The notes under the pieces: model-generated
Databases searched by the model: none
What the model saw: the letters and a program-made list of their open reading frames with translations, nothing else
Told to the model about the DNA's origin: nothing
Position numbers and translations under genes: made by a program
From: Glycine soja
Lineage: Eukaryota > Streptophyta > Magnoliopsida > Fabales > Fabaceae
Direction of reading: 5' to 3'
DNA length: 64,000 nt
Assembly: GCF_004193775.1 (NCBI RefSeq)
Contig: NC_041005.1
Coordinates: 3,226,501-3,290,500 of the forward strand
Shown: positions 12,452-24,099 of the stretch, one piece after another
How the letters are laid out: every line of letters starts with the position of its first letter
How positions within the stretch are numbered: the stretch's first letter is position 1

Positions 12452-12800
12452 TAGAAGGAATACACTAACACTCTACACCTAAGTGCATTTTAAGATCAAT
12501 TGTAGTTATAATTTGCTAACATTCTTTTTCCAAAAAATAAAGTGAGTGTCTCTTAACAAATTTTACAAAACATTTGTTAATGTATAGCCATTTATTTTCT
12601 AGAATGCGTACGTTAACAAGCTACACTTAAATGTATTTTAAAGATTAATTAGTTGTAATTATAATTTATTAACCTATTTCTTCTATAATAAGAAATGAGT
12701 GTTTTTTTAGCAAACCGCTCTCTATGATACATTGTTCTTGAAATCTAGAGTGCATTTTTACTAACTCTTTTTTTTAGGCGAGAGGTAGAGTGTATATAGA
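12452..12800. repeat. Degenerate tandem repeat, period about 146 bp
   Basis: Related segments begin at about 12452, 12598 and 12743 (for example CTACACCTAAGTGCATTTTA and CTACACTTAAATGTATTTTA). The third copy is partial. They lie just 3' of the MULE pseudogene and could be its subterminal repeats. Confidence 0.6.
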
Positions 12801-13834
12801 TGCAATTTTTTTAATGTTTTTTTTAAATAAATAACAATATGCATGATACACTTAAATTATTTACAACAACACTTATACACTAATCTTAAAACTACCTACT
12901 ATAAAAATAATATATCATGTGATAATAAAATTTATCATATGGTGATTTAAATTAATAATAAGTTTTTAACAAATACTTTTTTGTAAGTTTTAAATAATTT
13001 AAGACAAATATCTTATTATTAGTCTTTCATTTAACACAGTCCTGTTTCCGTGTATCACCCATTTTATTACTATACTTTTTTTTTAAATCTCTCTACCTTA
13101 AATTGTAAAAAATGATTGTGAGAATAAGGTTACTCTTTTTCTCACTATGCATACACAGTAAACGAGATGAAACTGGTCAGGACTTCTTTTTTCAAATCGT
13201 TGGTCTTCCTTTCCCTCCCAGGTCTGATTCTCATTGCCCTACGAGACACTATGCGGTAAAAAGAAATTTGCATGTCAATGGTGAAAAAATAAATATATGA
13301 ATGCACCCTTGATACTTGATGTGCCTTACTTTATGAAAGTCTGATTTATGATGGGTGAGTGGAATATCTAACATGATTATTTTATAAGATTTCAGCTAGA
13401 GGACACTTATGCTTTTTCAATTTGAAAGTAAAAGGCGTAAAAGGATAGGCTTAAGAAGAAGAAGAAGAATTAAGAAGGAGTAGGTGCGTGGACTTGTGCG
13501 TCCGTAGTTTCTCCTTTTAACCTAAAAGCTTCGTTTGATTTATTTGTGTTCCTGTAGTCAAAAGGATCCATCGTTTTCAAAGCCACACACCGATGTAGCT
13601 GAAATCAACAAATAAAGGGAGACAAATCGCTTTGGTTTGGTTCCAAAGTCAGGAATAGCATTAAGTGGAAGAGTACAGATCAGAGACAACTTTGTCTTTC
13701 TTCTTTCCCAATACAAAGAAAAAAGAAAAGTAAAGCAAATTAATTAAACCACATTCATTCAATAATCAGCTGCGATTCGGAACTAAAGCAAAGTGAAAAA
13801 TGATAGATAAATGGTCAATCAAACTCAAACCCCT
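12801..13834. other. Intergenic DNA and 3' flank of WOX4
   Basis: No coding signal was recognised. The region from about 13500 to 13834 should contain the WOX4 3' UTR, whose end is not determinable here. Confidence 0.5.
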
Positions 13835-14958
13835 TCATCTGCCTTCCGGGTGCAATGGAAAAAGCTCCAGAGTTCTATGTTCCTCTTGTTCACAAGGTGA
13901 TGACATGTTTTGTTCTTCCAAGCAGTCAAATACCCATCTCCTGCACTTCTTCTTGTACGGACTATCTTCCTCGTGATCTCTCTCTACCACTTCCCCCTGC
14001 AATAATCCGTTAAAGTACTTTAACTTTTTTATTTTTTTTCAAACAAGATCTCATAGTTATTCTTCTTATACTACTACCACCATCCTAGGTTAGTGTACAA
14101 CATACTATATACATACCCTTGTTGTCTCCAAAGTAACAACACTGTGAATTGTGGGAGTTCGAGGACTATGAGAAGATGCAAGGCTGCTGCGCTTCTGCTT
14201 TTGTCTCTCGCGTGCTTTGTGATTCTGAAACCAATAGAACACGTTCTTCCCTTCGATCTTGCCGTACTTTCCAAGCTGGACAGTGATCTGCTCTATCTGT
14301 TGAGCATTCGGAGTTCGCATCCCTCCTTTGTACAACATCTCCAATATGCCTATCTGTTCTTGCGTAGGATTCCACCGTGTCCCTCCTGGGTGCGTTTCAA
14401 TCTGTGTATTATAACAACAACAATAATTAATCAACTAATAACGAAAAATCGTTCACTTTGTTCGTCACTCAAATAATTTAAAAGCAAATGCATGTGTGGA
14501 TATATAGTATATAAATGCTGTACGTATGTGCACGTGATTTTCTTATCAACAGGGTTTCCAATGATTCAACACTCTATTAATTCCACCAAATAAGTTAGAT
14601 TCTCTTAATAAGTGACGTGAATTATATTAATGCATGGATGATGGGCAGGGAGAAAATTAAATTAATTAAAGAAAAAAAGTGAATAATTAAGATATCAAAC
14701 AACAATAATAATAGTAATGATAATACGGACCTGGCCTTGGGGTGAAGGTGGATCCTTCTTAGTGTCGTCAGAGGAAACGGGTTTTCTGGGGCCACTTTCG
14801 GGCCTGATGAAGCTCTTGAGATCGAAAGGGGTAGTGATAGTTTTGGTGTTGGGAAGCTTGGGAGCAAGAGGGCGTAATCTCTTGCAGCCAAGTGTGAGGA
14901 AAGGTTCGTGCTCCCAGATTAATCCACGTGTGAACTGATGCACCTTCATGCTGCCCAT
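13835..14958 (-). CDS. WOX4: WUSCHEL-related homeobox 4 (WOX4), 3 exons, 224 aa
   Basis: Homeodomain transcription factor. In Arabidopsis WOX4 maintains vascular cambium stem cells downstream of TDIF/PXY signalling. Minus-strand exons are 14731–14958, 14117–14401 and 13835–13996, with GT–AG introns and both junctions in phase 0. The N-terminus [12 protein letters not shown] followed by [13 protein letters not shown] and FDLKSFIRP is diagnostic of WOX4. The homeodomain starts at [20 protein letters not shown] (residue 84) and includes [14 protein letters not shown] at 129–142. The C-terminus holds the WUS box [12 protein letters not shown] at 213–224. The first ATG (14958) is chosen. The second, at 14949, gives MKVHQ and would also match family starts. 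A TATA-like CTATATAATC lies on the minus strand at 14991–15000. No defect was seen. Confidence 0.95.
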
Positions 14959-14990
14959 GGTGGAGAGAAGAGGATGATAGGGAGATCAGT

Positions 14991-15000
14991 GATTATATAG
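14991..15000 (-). promoter_or_regulatory. Candidate TATA box of WOX4
   Basis: CTATATAATC read on the minus strand lies about 35–40 bp upstream of the first WOX4 ATG. If used, the 5' UTR would be only about ten bases, so either the 9-bp downstream ATG is used or another promoter exists. Confidence 0.4.
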
Positions 15001-15760
15001 AGGAGGATGAGAGGATCGCTATGCTAAAGTGGACAAAGTGGGAAATGAGGTGTTGCCTGCAACAACCAAGACCAAATGATGAGATGTAGTTGACTTATGA
15101 ATTTCCACCCATAAATTAAAGTAAAAGGCAATGCAACTAGATTTTAAAAGAAAAGCAAAATCGCACCGTACAGAGAGTAAATTATTACTATAAGTAGTGC
15201 TTTGTTTCGGGTGCCCACCGTATCCCAGTCCAAAATTAGTGATTAATTTATCAAGATGCAAAGATTTATTTAGGGTCCAATCTCTGACTAAGTGCATAAT
15301 AAACATTATTAGCATACAATTATATTATCATATCACTATAGCTAGCTAGGTAGTAACAATTATAACAATTTTTAACATACTATTTGTAACATATTTTGTA
15401 TTAAAATTTATAAAATGATACCACAGATTCAAGCAAAACATATAATAATAATTGCACATCCTATCATTCTAAACAACCTATTAAAAAAATTATATTTCAT
15501 CTCTCTTTTTTTATCACATTATATTGATACCTATTATATCTATATATATGTAGTTTTCCTCTTTTTCTTTTTCGTAGGTGGTGTCAAAGTAGGTTATGTG
15601 GGTGTTTAAGAATCATTTTTGTTAGTTAGAAATTATAGTTCCTTAGGCAGGGATGAAATGAGCGCGTGTGGACAAGGGTGGGTGTGTGTGGAAGGATGAT
15701 GGACGTATGCGCTTGTGCGTGTGTGTTGGCCCGTCAAATCGGGTCTTTTTTTTCTTGCTT

Positions 15761-16080
15761 TCATGATAAGGTATCCATGCTTTTCGGTGGCCTCTTTGGC
15801 TCGCTCTCTTTCAAAGCTTTTTGCTCATCAATAAAGTGATGTGAGGAATGCAAAAAGATTCCTCCAATCCCAAAACTTGAAAATGGAAGCCCTTTGATCT
15901 GCTTTTCAGGATACGGTTTTTTATATAAAAACGGATGAATGGGACGTCCAGAGGGGGATATCATGAATATTGTCTTCGTCCTTTTGAAGTGGTAGAGAAT
16001 GTCCAAGAAAACACTCACTCGCTCAACCATATCTCTCAAACCCATTTCCCACTCTTTTGGGAACTGTAGCTCAATTTCCT
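15761..16080 (-). other. Unidentified 94-codon open frame, possible orphan exon
   Basis: The frame from ATG 16045 to the stop at 15761 is open and can be extended upstream to about 16080 as EIELQFPKEWEM. It is preceded there by a TTAG that could be a splice acceptor. The translation (MGLRDMVERVSVFLDILYHF…) has balanced composition, unlike the surrounding AT-rich noise. I do not recognise the family. It lies about 0.8 kb upstream of WOX4, on the same strand. It may be a gene fragment or chance. Confidence 0.25.
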
Positions 16081-16402
16081 AAGTACTACTACTAGCTACT
16101 TTACACTCCACATAAATGTAATAATCTATATAAAACATGCACCCATCATAATCTAGCTAGAGCTACGTACATACCCCTCCATTAAACTTTAGTGTATATC
16201 CAAATTAATTCTATAATTAAAGCATTATATTTATAAATAGAAACTACTATATTATATACTCCACGTATATTTTTACTATTTTATTCTAATATAATATCTA
16301 TTTATACATATTTAATATTTTTTCTAAAGAATTAAAACATATTATAAAAAGATATAACACATTCAATATTTATATATCGAGTGAATCTGAGTCGTCTGCA
16401 CC

Positions 16403-16406
<4 letters not shown>

Positions 16407-16451
<45 letters not shown>
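16407..16451. repeat. (AT)n microsatellite
   Basis: An uninterrupted TA dinucleotide run of about 45 bp, about 1.5 kb upstream of WOX4. Confidence 0.95.
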
Positions 16452-16455
<4 letters not shown>

Positions 16456-16675
16456 CAGCTAGCAATAAATAGTGACGTACACTGATCATATTAATATACT
16501 ACATTTAAATTTATGTTCAGGTAATGGAATATATATGTTCAATGAACAAAAGCTGTGAGAACGGGGAATAATTCTCATTTCCCGCGTTGCATATGATTGA
16601 GTGTTGAGTGCAGCTGGCAAGTGGTCTCTGTCTGGTCGGATAACTAATCACAGTTCTTTAAGCAACCCAGCTCGG

Positions 16676-17142
16676 CACGTGAGTAAACATATTCATGAGT
16701 AATTCAAACCTTTAGTTATGCACGTGCCATTCAAATTGGGTGCACGAGAGGAAGACAAATTGCACACGTGTCTCAGTCAAAATACATGATGGCCAATCAT
16801 CACAATCATGCACCTGCAAGCTGCGCGTGAGTTATTCCTCTTTCACTCCTGTGAATATGATTATGAATACTTTCATAGGCTCCTTGCAGAAAATAAGAAC
16901 GGATAAAATAAATAATAATAAAATGATGTGAGATTGATATTTTTATATTTTGTTTTATTAAAAAAAATTATCTTCTTTTTTATTTCTTTTTCCTCTACCG
17001 AACAAAACCTCGAGCCGATAAAGAGATTTTCCAAATGCAAACGAATCCTAGCAATACAAGTATTTGTTAACAACTTAACATGTTTACAATTAACTACGTA
17101 GTGAAATTTACCAAAAAATAAATTTTCCAAACTGCACACGTG
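16676..17142. promoter_or_regulatory. Cluster of four G-box palindromes (CACGTG)
   Basis: CACGTG occurs at 16676–16681, 16721–16726, 16765–16770 and 17137–17142. The last two are in ACACGTGT context, which is an ABRE-like arrangement. The first three fall within 95 bp. They lie 1.7–2.2 kb upstream of WOX4 on its promoter side, with no nearer gene recognised. Regulatory function is inferred from the motif only. Confidence 0.4.
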
Positions 17143-19194
17143 TTGTACAGTCATTTACATAAGACTATATAAATAGTAGTACATGAATATATATAGGGTT
17201 TGGGCAAGTAATTATTTGAGGTAGAAAAAAAGGACAAGAAAAAGTAAAACAAAAATTACTTAACCACGTACCACTAACTTTAAGATTTACTTATCATCTG
17301 TTTTGAAGGACATGTGATTGGACCAGTAAATATCATTGCAGAAGCTGGCTTTGTTAAAAAAGAGAGTATGATCAATGGCTTCTTGCAACATAGAAGAAAA
17401 CCACTTTTAAAGTTAAGATGTGAAGAAGAAAAAAAGGGAACTCCAAATGCATGATGTAAATATAATGCTTGAAGAAGATAATAAATTAATTAGTTTAATT
17501 AGCATAATAATAGAGCTTAACATGTACAAGGTTAATTAAACGAGATAGGAAAACCGTTATTATATAAAATAATTATCTTACCGTATATGAGAATATATAA
17601 CTAAATGATGTCAGCATATTCTAATCAATTTTTTAATATTTTTTTTTAAAAAAAATCAATAGACATTTAGTACACATCATTCGAACATTAAAGTAGAGAG
17701 TAGAAAATGAAAAAACAATTGTAATTAAATATTTGAAAAAAAAAGTATGAAACTCGCACATAATTTTAAAAATTACTCTTTTTTTTTCTCTTATTTTTTC
17801 ACACCAAACGCATACTCTACTTCAGTTGCAGCCCCTGGCCCCTTAGCCTGATGTGTCCTACAATGTTCCTTAATGAGATGAGATGAGTTGTGTTGTGTTA
17901 TGCGGTGTGCGGTGTGCCTTTTGCTTACCAGCTCATTTGTACCTGAATGTTTCTTAAGTATACGAGCAAATTTTCAGTATTCTTGTACCGTCGATTTGTT
18001 TATAGTTGTTTTCATTTCTCAATTTTCATTTTTATTTTAGAAAAGATAGTTTGAAAAAAATCATATATAAGAAGGGCCGGGGCTGTCTTAAAGAAAGAGT
18101 ACATATTCTAAGAAAAATTTCCGTCAAGTACACCTGGCGTTGCTCCTTTTATTGAAAGACTAATTATGACGAATAATTATTGAAAATTAATTTTCAATAT
18201 TTTTCTTAAATTGTTACTAATTAATAGCTTTCAATGAAAAAGAAAAAAAAAACTCAACTTCAGTTCATGTTGAAACTTATCCAGTTGCATTGATTCTTAC
18301 CTTGGCCATTAATTATTCAAATTAAGTTGAAAAGTTTGGTTTAAAAGGTGAGCTTTCTAAATCTTTTATCCCATTGGCCAGATGTCACTATTATATGAAC
18401 GTCAGTATCGTGGGATAATGATATCAAGGTTGACAATTTATAGATTATGAGCTTGAGACCATGTTTTTTGGCCTCACATTATACAGATCTCGTATCTGAT
18501 TGCACCACATTTATCTCAACTCCCTTCAATCACGACAACGCAAGATTTTGCCTCTAATCAATCCATGCTAAAATGCCAACTAGGCAATGCCGTGCCTATT
18601 TACACAAGTATACAGGTTTTCATGATTCGTTGCTAATTTCATAGGATTTAGGTTTTCCAGCTCATACTTTTCGAAAGTTTTCATTTCATTGACACGCTTA
18701 ATTTTATTGGATTAATGTATTAAAGTTAAAATTAAATTTTTTTAATATTTAAATTTAATTTTTATTAAAAATAATTATTGATCAAACTTTTCTTATTTTT
18801 TAGTCTAATTTTAGATTAATTAAAGTCATTTTGTGCGAATAAAAAAAATCACTTTGTATAATATATTAATCTGTCGGTCTCAGAATTGCATATTACGTGT
18901 TAGGAATTTTCTAATTTGTCCAAATATAAACATATCCGAAACAGCAATGTTTATGTGGCCCGTCCACCTAAAAGAAACTTCATTATTGAACAATCACATT
19001 TTCCTTCGATCCCTTTCCTCTATTTTAAAAAAAACAATAACACTAGTAATAATGAGAAAATTTTAAAAAAAATTATGAATTTAATTTTGATGTACTATTA
19101 ATGCATATAAAATAATGTAAACATTTTTCAATGACATTACCTTAAAATTAAAAGGTTTACATTTTGTAGGTTAATTATAAAATTAATTTTATCG
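17143..19194. other. AT-rich intergenic DNA
   Basis: No gene, tRNA or complete transposon was recognised. Scattered poly(A/T) runs only. Confidence 0.5.
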
Positions 19195-19320
19195 ACATTT
19201 CGTTGAAATTTTTCAATTGGAAATTAAAACTTATCGGAAATTAATCTCATGGATATTTCATTTAAAAGGTCGACATATTATCGTAAAATGTTTCATTGAA
19301 ATTCTTCAATTGGAAATTTC
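19195..19320. repeat. Degenerate direct repeat of about 30 bp
   Basis: Sequence around TCGTTGAAATTTTTCAATTG (about 19198) recurs as TCATTGAAATTCTTCAATTG (about 19293), roughly 95 bp apart. Origin unknown. Confidence 0.6.
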
Positions 19321-19387
19321 TCAAAAAAGTTAATTATAGGTTCTTCCCTCAATTGAAACAATAAAGTCGTTATATCCGTTATTAAAG

Positions 19388-19439
19388 TTGTTGAAAAGAT
19401 CTTCGTAACAAAAAGAAAAAAAAAACTTGTTGAAAAGAT
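19388..19439 (+). repeat. Oligo(A) micro-insertion with 13-bp perfect duplication
   Basis: TTGTTGAAAAGAT at 19388–19400 recurs at 19427–19439. The 26-bp insert begins CTTCGTAACAAAAAG and continues with about ten A and a final C. Confidence 0.8.
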
Positions 19440-21223
19440 AAAATATAGAACTAGAGTATGAATATATCATAAAAAAATAATTAGGCCAAGAAAAATAGGA
19501 TATGTTATGGAAAATAAAACTTTCATAGAAAAGAAGTAAATGAAAGACTTTCATAAAAGTTCTTGTAGACCAAGAATAAAGTTTTCATTTTATACATGTC
19601 AAATTTTTCTTTCTCTGCATTTTAAGTTTATGGATATTCTCAGTTGAAAGATTCCTATATAAATAAGATATATTTTGGTTGACCAGGCTGAACTGTAATA
19701 GTTTTATTCTAATGCTAATTAAGAGTTTCACAAGACATTTTATCCCATTCAGATATTCACCACCGAAAAGTATTGAATTATCTTTTAAAAAGACAAGGAA
19801 GATTAAAATGGTAACAAGTGTCTATTATTTGATTCATCCGACCCGAAAGTATAATATTCATTTGCATAATGTTTGGTGCCAAAGTTATTGAATGGGTAAT
19901 ATGCCGATCTAGAAAACCAATCATGTCATGTACTTTATCGACTGGTTTATGAGTAAGTATTTTTACTAATTAAAGTTTTTATTATATCAATCTATCCACG
20001 TGATAATTTTGTTTGAGCATATACTCAAGTAGATGTTTCCAAATAGATTACTCATTTGCTAAATAGAAAAGATCACAAAAATTTCATAATTTTTAGTTGA
20101 ATTAACCTATTCCAATTCAATAAAAAAATTTAATTGAAAGAACTCAAACCTCCACAACTGTTAGCTTTTAATTTTGAATCTCACATATCTACCATTTCAT
20201 CATCATTAAGATACGTTGAAATAAATTATTTAAGTAAAAATTATTTGCATGGCTTACTCAAGTCTCCGGCCATAGTGCCAACAATTTGTTGTAGAGATGG
20301 GTTTTGATGGAATGACAATGGTCTATTGTGATTTAGGATGAATAAATGGTTTAATGAGAGTGAATAAATACAAATAATTTTTTATTGAATAAATGATCGA
20401 TTGTGATTAAAAATACTCCACTTAATATAAGAAGTCAGCCAGCTTAGAACAATCAGGTCAAACGAATTTTAGAGCCGAAGTAAAATGTGAATAAATGACC
20501 ATATATCATAAGATTACCGTCACTTTGCCAGGGATGAATTGTCGCTTGGTAAATTTGATAAGCTCAAGAATGTAAATGTGAGTGTTGATATTGAAATTGT
20601 GAATGTTGTCAGTCAAAGGTGTGGGACTGGGTAGAGTAGAGGACATTGGTGAATTGAAGTTGGGTCGCATGATTGATAGGACATGGATCCCACACAGAGG
20701 ACGAAGCAATGGAAATCCATCATTAGGAGAAGACAATGCCATCATTTGCATGTGTCCATGGACCATATATTTCATTATCCTACAAACAAACCTAAACTCA
20801 ACATCAACAAAATTGTAACACACCCATGATATACCTAGCTAGTCAGGAGTGCGATAATAGAAAAGAAGTATATATATCCTACAGTACAATTGTTCTATTA
20901 CTATGTTCTATTGTGTTATGTTGTACTTCCACACATATATTATTTATTTAATCTTTGTTATTTGTAATAGTTTTATCTAAATAAAATTATTTTTAATGAA
21001 AAATACGTGGTCTAGACAAAAAAAAATATTAGCCATTTAGTTAGCAATGTCTTTTATCATTTAATTTTATCACTCCTCAAGCCACTACATTAATTAGTTT
21101 TTTGTTAATATAGTTCAAAAAGAATAAAGCTAGAAATCCTTTTGTTTTTTGGTATACAAACTAGCTAGAATTCATTGAGGAAAAAATAGAGGGAAAATTT
21201 ATTTCTTCTTATGAACAAAAAAA
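19440..21223. other. AT-rich intergenic DNA
   Basis: No supported gene. A 105-codon minus frame at 20506–20823 has no recognised family and is not called. Confidence 0.5.
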
Positions 21224-22592
21224 AAAAGATAAGAATTATTTATTTTTTTAGTCCCTAAATATTTAAATTTTTTTACTTTTAGTCTTTAAATAAAAATATA
21301 TATGATCTTAGTCTTTTATCTTTTTGTCCCTCTACATTTTTAGTCATTTTCCTCATATCTCGTACTTAAGTTATAAAGTGACATTTGTTTTAATATTATT
21401 TAATTATATTTTGTGGTAATTGATTTTCTGACCATTAAAAACCAAAAAAATAAATTTGTTTGAGTGTTTAAAATGTAGTCTTAAAAAATTATGGCTGTTT
21501 AGAACAGCCAAATTGTTTCTCGCCTTTTAATCCTTTTTATGCATAACAAATCAGATCGAGAAACACAAATCAACAAACCCATACCCAAAATCAAATATAA
21601 GAGTAACAACAGTGGAGCATCCTTCGCTTGTTTTTCAAATGTAAAGAGCTTGGTTTCAAATGCAAAAATTAAAGACACGCATGCATCTTTTAAAACAAAA
21701 GGAAAAGATACAGTATAACAGTATTATTTCCCCTTTTGAAGATTAAGAAATCTATTTATTATGGTATGGATTATTATAAGAGCAAAATTAGAAAAAACTT
21801 GGCGTTATGGAGTAGGTTGTCATTGATGCAACGCCTTACTCCGCCACGGGGTTCTCCCACGTTTGCCGCTGCCGCACACAGAGTACGACTTCTGCTTCCT
21901 AGTCGTCGCACTCTTCTCCGATCTCGCCGGATCTCCGTCTCCCTCGAGATTTGCCCCTTCCCAAATTACACCAGTTCTGAAAACGACCCACCCGCACCAT
22001 CGAGATCCTCCACTGACAGACCATGTGCCACGAAGAGGCACCGCCGAAAAGAATCCCACAGAAGCCCGAATTTGAGGCGCTCACAATCATGACTCGCGAC
22101 GGAATTTTTCGGATCTGGATCTTGGGAGCGGCATTTTTGGGGCGATTGGTGATGGAGAGGAATTGGGTAGGACATGGGAGAGAGGTTCAGAGTGATGATG
22201 GGATTTCAAGAATTCAATAATACCAATTTTGATTTGGATCTGAGATGGATTTATGATTTGACCATGCTGCAATTCTTTTTCTTATTAACGATGCCTATAG
22301 AAGATATGGATCTGAAGCAATTTCGGAGGTCTGAAACCGTCAGAATTGTTTATATTACATTTTAAACACTGAAGCAAATATTTGTAAGCTTTTAACTGTC
22401 AGAAAACTAACCACCTCAAAATATAATTAAATAATATTAAAACAAATGTTACAGCAAAATTTGACGATAAGGCCTAACAGTGTAAACAGACAAAAAGATG
22501 AAGGATTAATATCGGTTAAAATTTTGTTCAAGAATTAAAAATAAAAACTCCCAAAAATTCAATAACTAAAACATAACTAATCCAAAAGATAA
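21224..22592. mobile_element. Non-autonomous Mutator-like element with long TIRs and a GC-rich insert
   Basis: The element body is 21233–22583. The 9-bp direct repeat AAAAGATAA flanks it at 21224–21232 and 22584–22592, the length expected for MULE target-site duplications. The two ends are inverted copies for at least 270 bp and perhaps about 360 bp. Shared blocks are GATAGTTT-like outer ends (GGATTAGTTATGTTTTAGT versus GAATTATTTATTTTTTTAGT), CATTTGTTTTAATATTATTT and AGTGTTTAAAATGTA. The centre, about 21800–22190, is much richer in G+C than its surroundings and resembles plant 5' exon or leader DNA, so it may be a captured gene fragment (Pack-MULE). No transposase is present. The captured gene was not identified. 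Confidence 0.75.
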
Positions 22593-24048
22593 ATATAGAG
22601 TAAGCTAAATAATGTCATAAAAATATAATACAAAATATAGAAAATGTTACATATAATTTAGTATCAAATAAAATAACTCTTAAAATAACATATAATTGTT
22701 AGTATCGAGTACATGTATGAACTATATTTTTTTTTAAATTAAAAATAAATAAAATAATAAATATATATTATTCTATTAAGGAAGATTATCTATAGTTAGA
22801 TTCATTTGAAAAGTATTGTCCTTTTCTTAATCTAATTGCGAGTTAAGCCTAAACTTAAAAGACAATTATTTTATCGTGAAAAAGAGACATGTGACTTGTC
22901 AGCTCATAAAGACGACTTAGAATGAGAGTACATACACACCAACCTTTCAACCATGAGCCTAGAAAACAAATGAAATTAAAATGAATCCAAACTTGACATT
23001 GGCCACAAAATCAAGAGGGTGCACAATCCTCTTGAACTGAAAGAAGAATAGGCTAAAATGAATTTAATTGAGGAATGAAGATTTGGAGTATAGAAATAAA
23101 ATGAAGACTTGGTTCATCCATCCTTATGCTTCTCTGTTCCCGTCACTAATTGTGTGCCTAAATAAAATCTTAAATGAACACACCATAAGATGTAGCAAAA
23201 AGTATACGCAATTTTAAGAAATTGTCAAATGATTTGATGATCTTTTCGACAGTGCTAAAGTTGGAAGTTTCTTAACATTTTAATTACCAGAACAAGAATT
23301 GGCATTTGTCTTCATATAAGACTAAAAGGTGTCTTTACATGAATCGGTATTGTATTAAAACGCAATGATCTCACTTCAATTCTCAGCAATATTAACACGG
23401 AAATAATGTGGAGTAAAATATTGACATGACCCCAGTACGAGTGCACAAAACAGTTCTAGTAAAATGTATTGATTCAATGATTCAAACATTAATTAATGAA
23501 AGTGGTGACTTTTATGGTTCAAATTTGTCAAACTTTTATAACCAAAATTACAAAAAAAAAAAAAAAGTGTGAAGGCAATATATTGTCATTTAATACATAA
23601 TGCATGAATTTATTCAAATTGTGCCTTATAATAACAATAATAATGGTTAAAGCTAAGTCTTCATACATATGCTCTAAAACCCTTCACTGGGCTGACCTTA
23701 GTGGAAGTTATGTTTTAAACATTTGCATTGTCAGTAAATTACAGTATTATACATTTGAATTTTGTAAAGACGTGAAGCTATATCATAAGTAATTTTTTTT
23801 TTTAATTATATAGCTCTCTTTTTATTCATTGATAATGTGAAAGCTTTAAATTACCAATTATTAAAAAAGTAAAACCACACAGGTGCACAAATAATTATAT
23901 TTTTCTAGACTGGCTGAGCCAAATAAATGATCAAAACTAAATTTCTGTAAGAGTTTATAAGATAATACTTATACTGTTTGTTAATTAACTCCAGTAAGCT
24001 AGGTTGGTGAAAAATATTTGGAGTTGAAACTAAGCATATGGCGTCTGC
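22593..24048. other. AT-rich intergenic DNA
   Basis: No gene or complete repeat was recognised. Confidence 0.5.
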
Positions 24049-24099
24049 CAAATCATAAAATCTTTTTTTTTTTTTTGTTATATGGGCAAATCATAAAAT
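24049..24099 (-). repeat. Oligo(T) micro-insertion with 13-bp perfect duplication
   Basis: CAAATCATAAAAT at 24049–24061 recurs at 24087–24099. The 25-bp insert is C, about 14 T, then GTTATATGGG. Read on the minus strand the oligo(A) sits next to the 3' copy. Confidence 0.8.

Noticed and set aside
20506..20823. 105-codon minus-strand open frame
   Set aside because: The protein is not recognised and the frame is in a region with no other coding signal.
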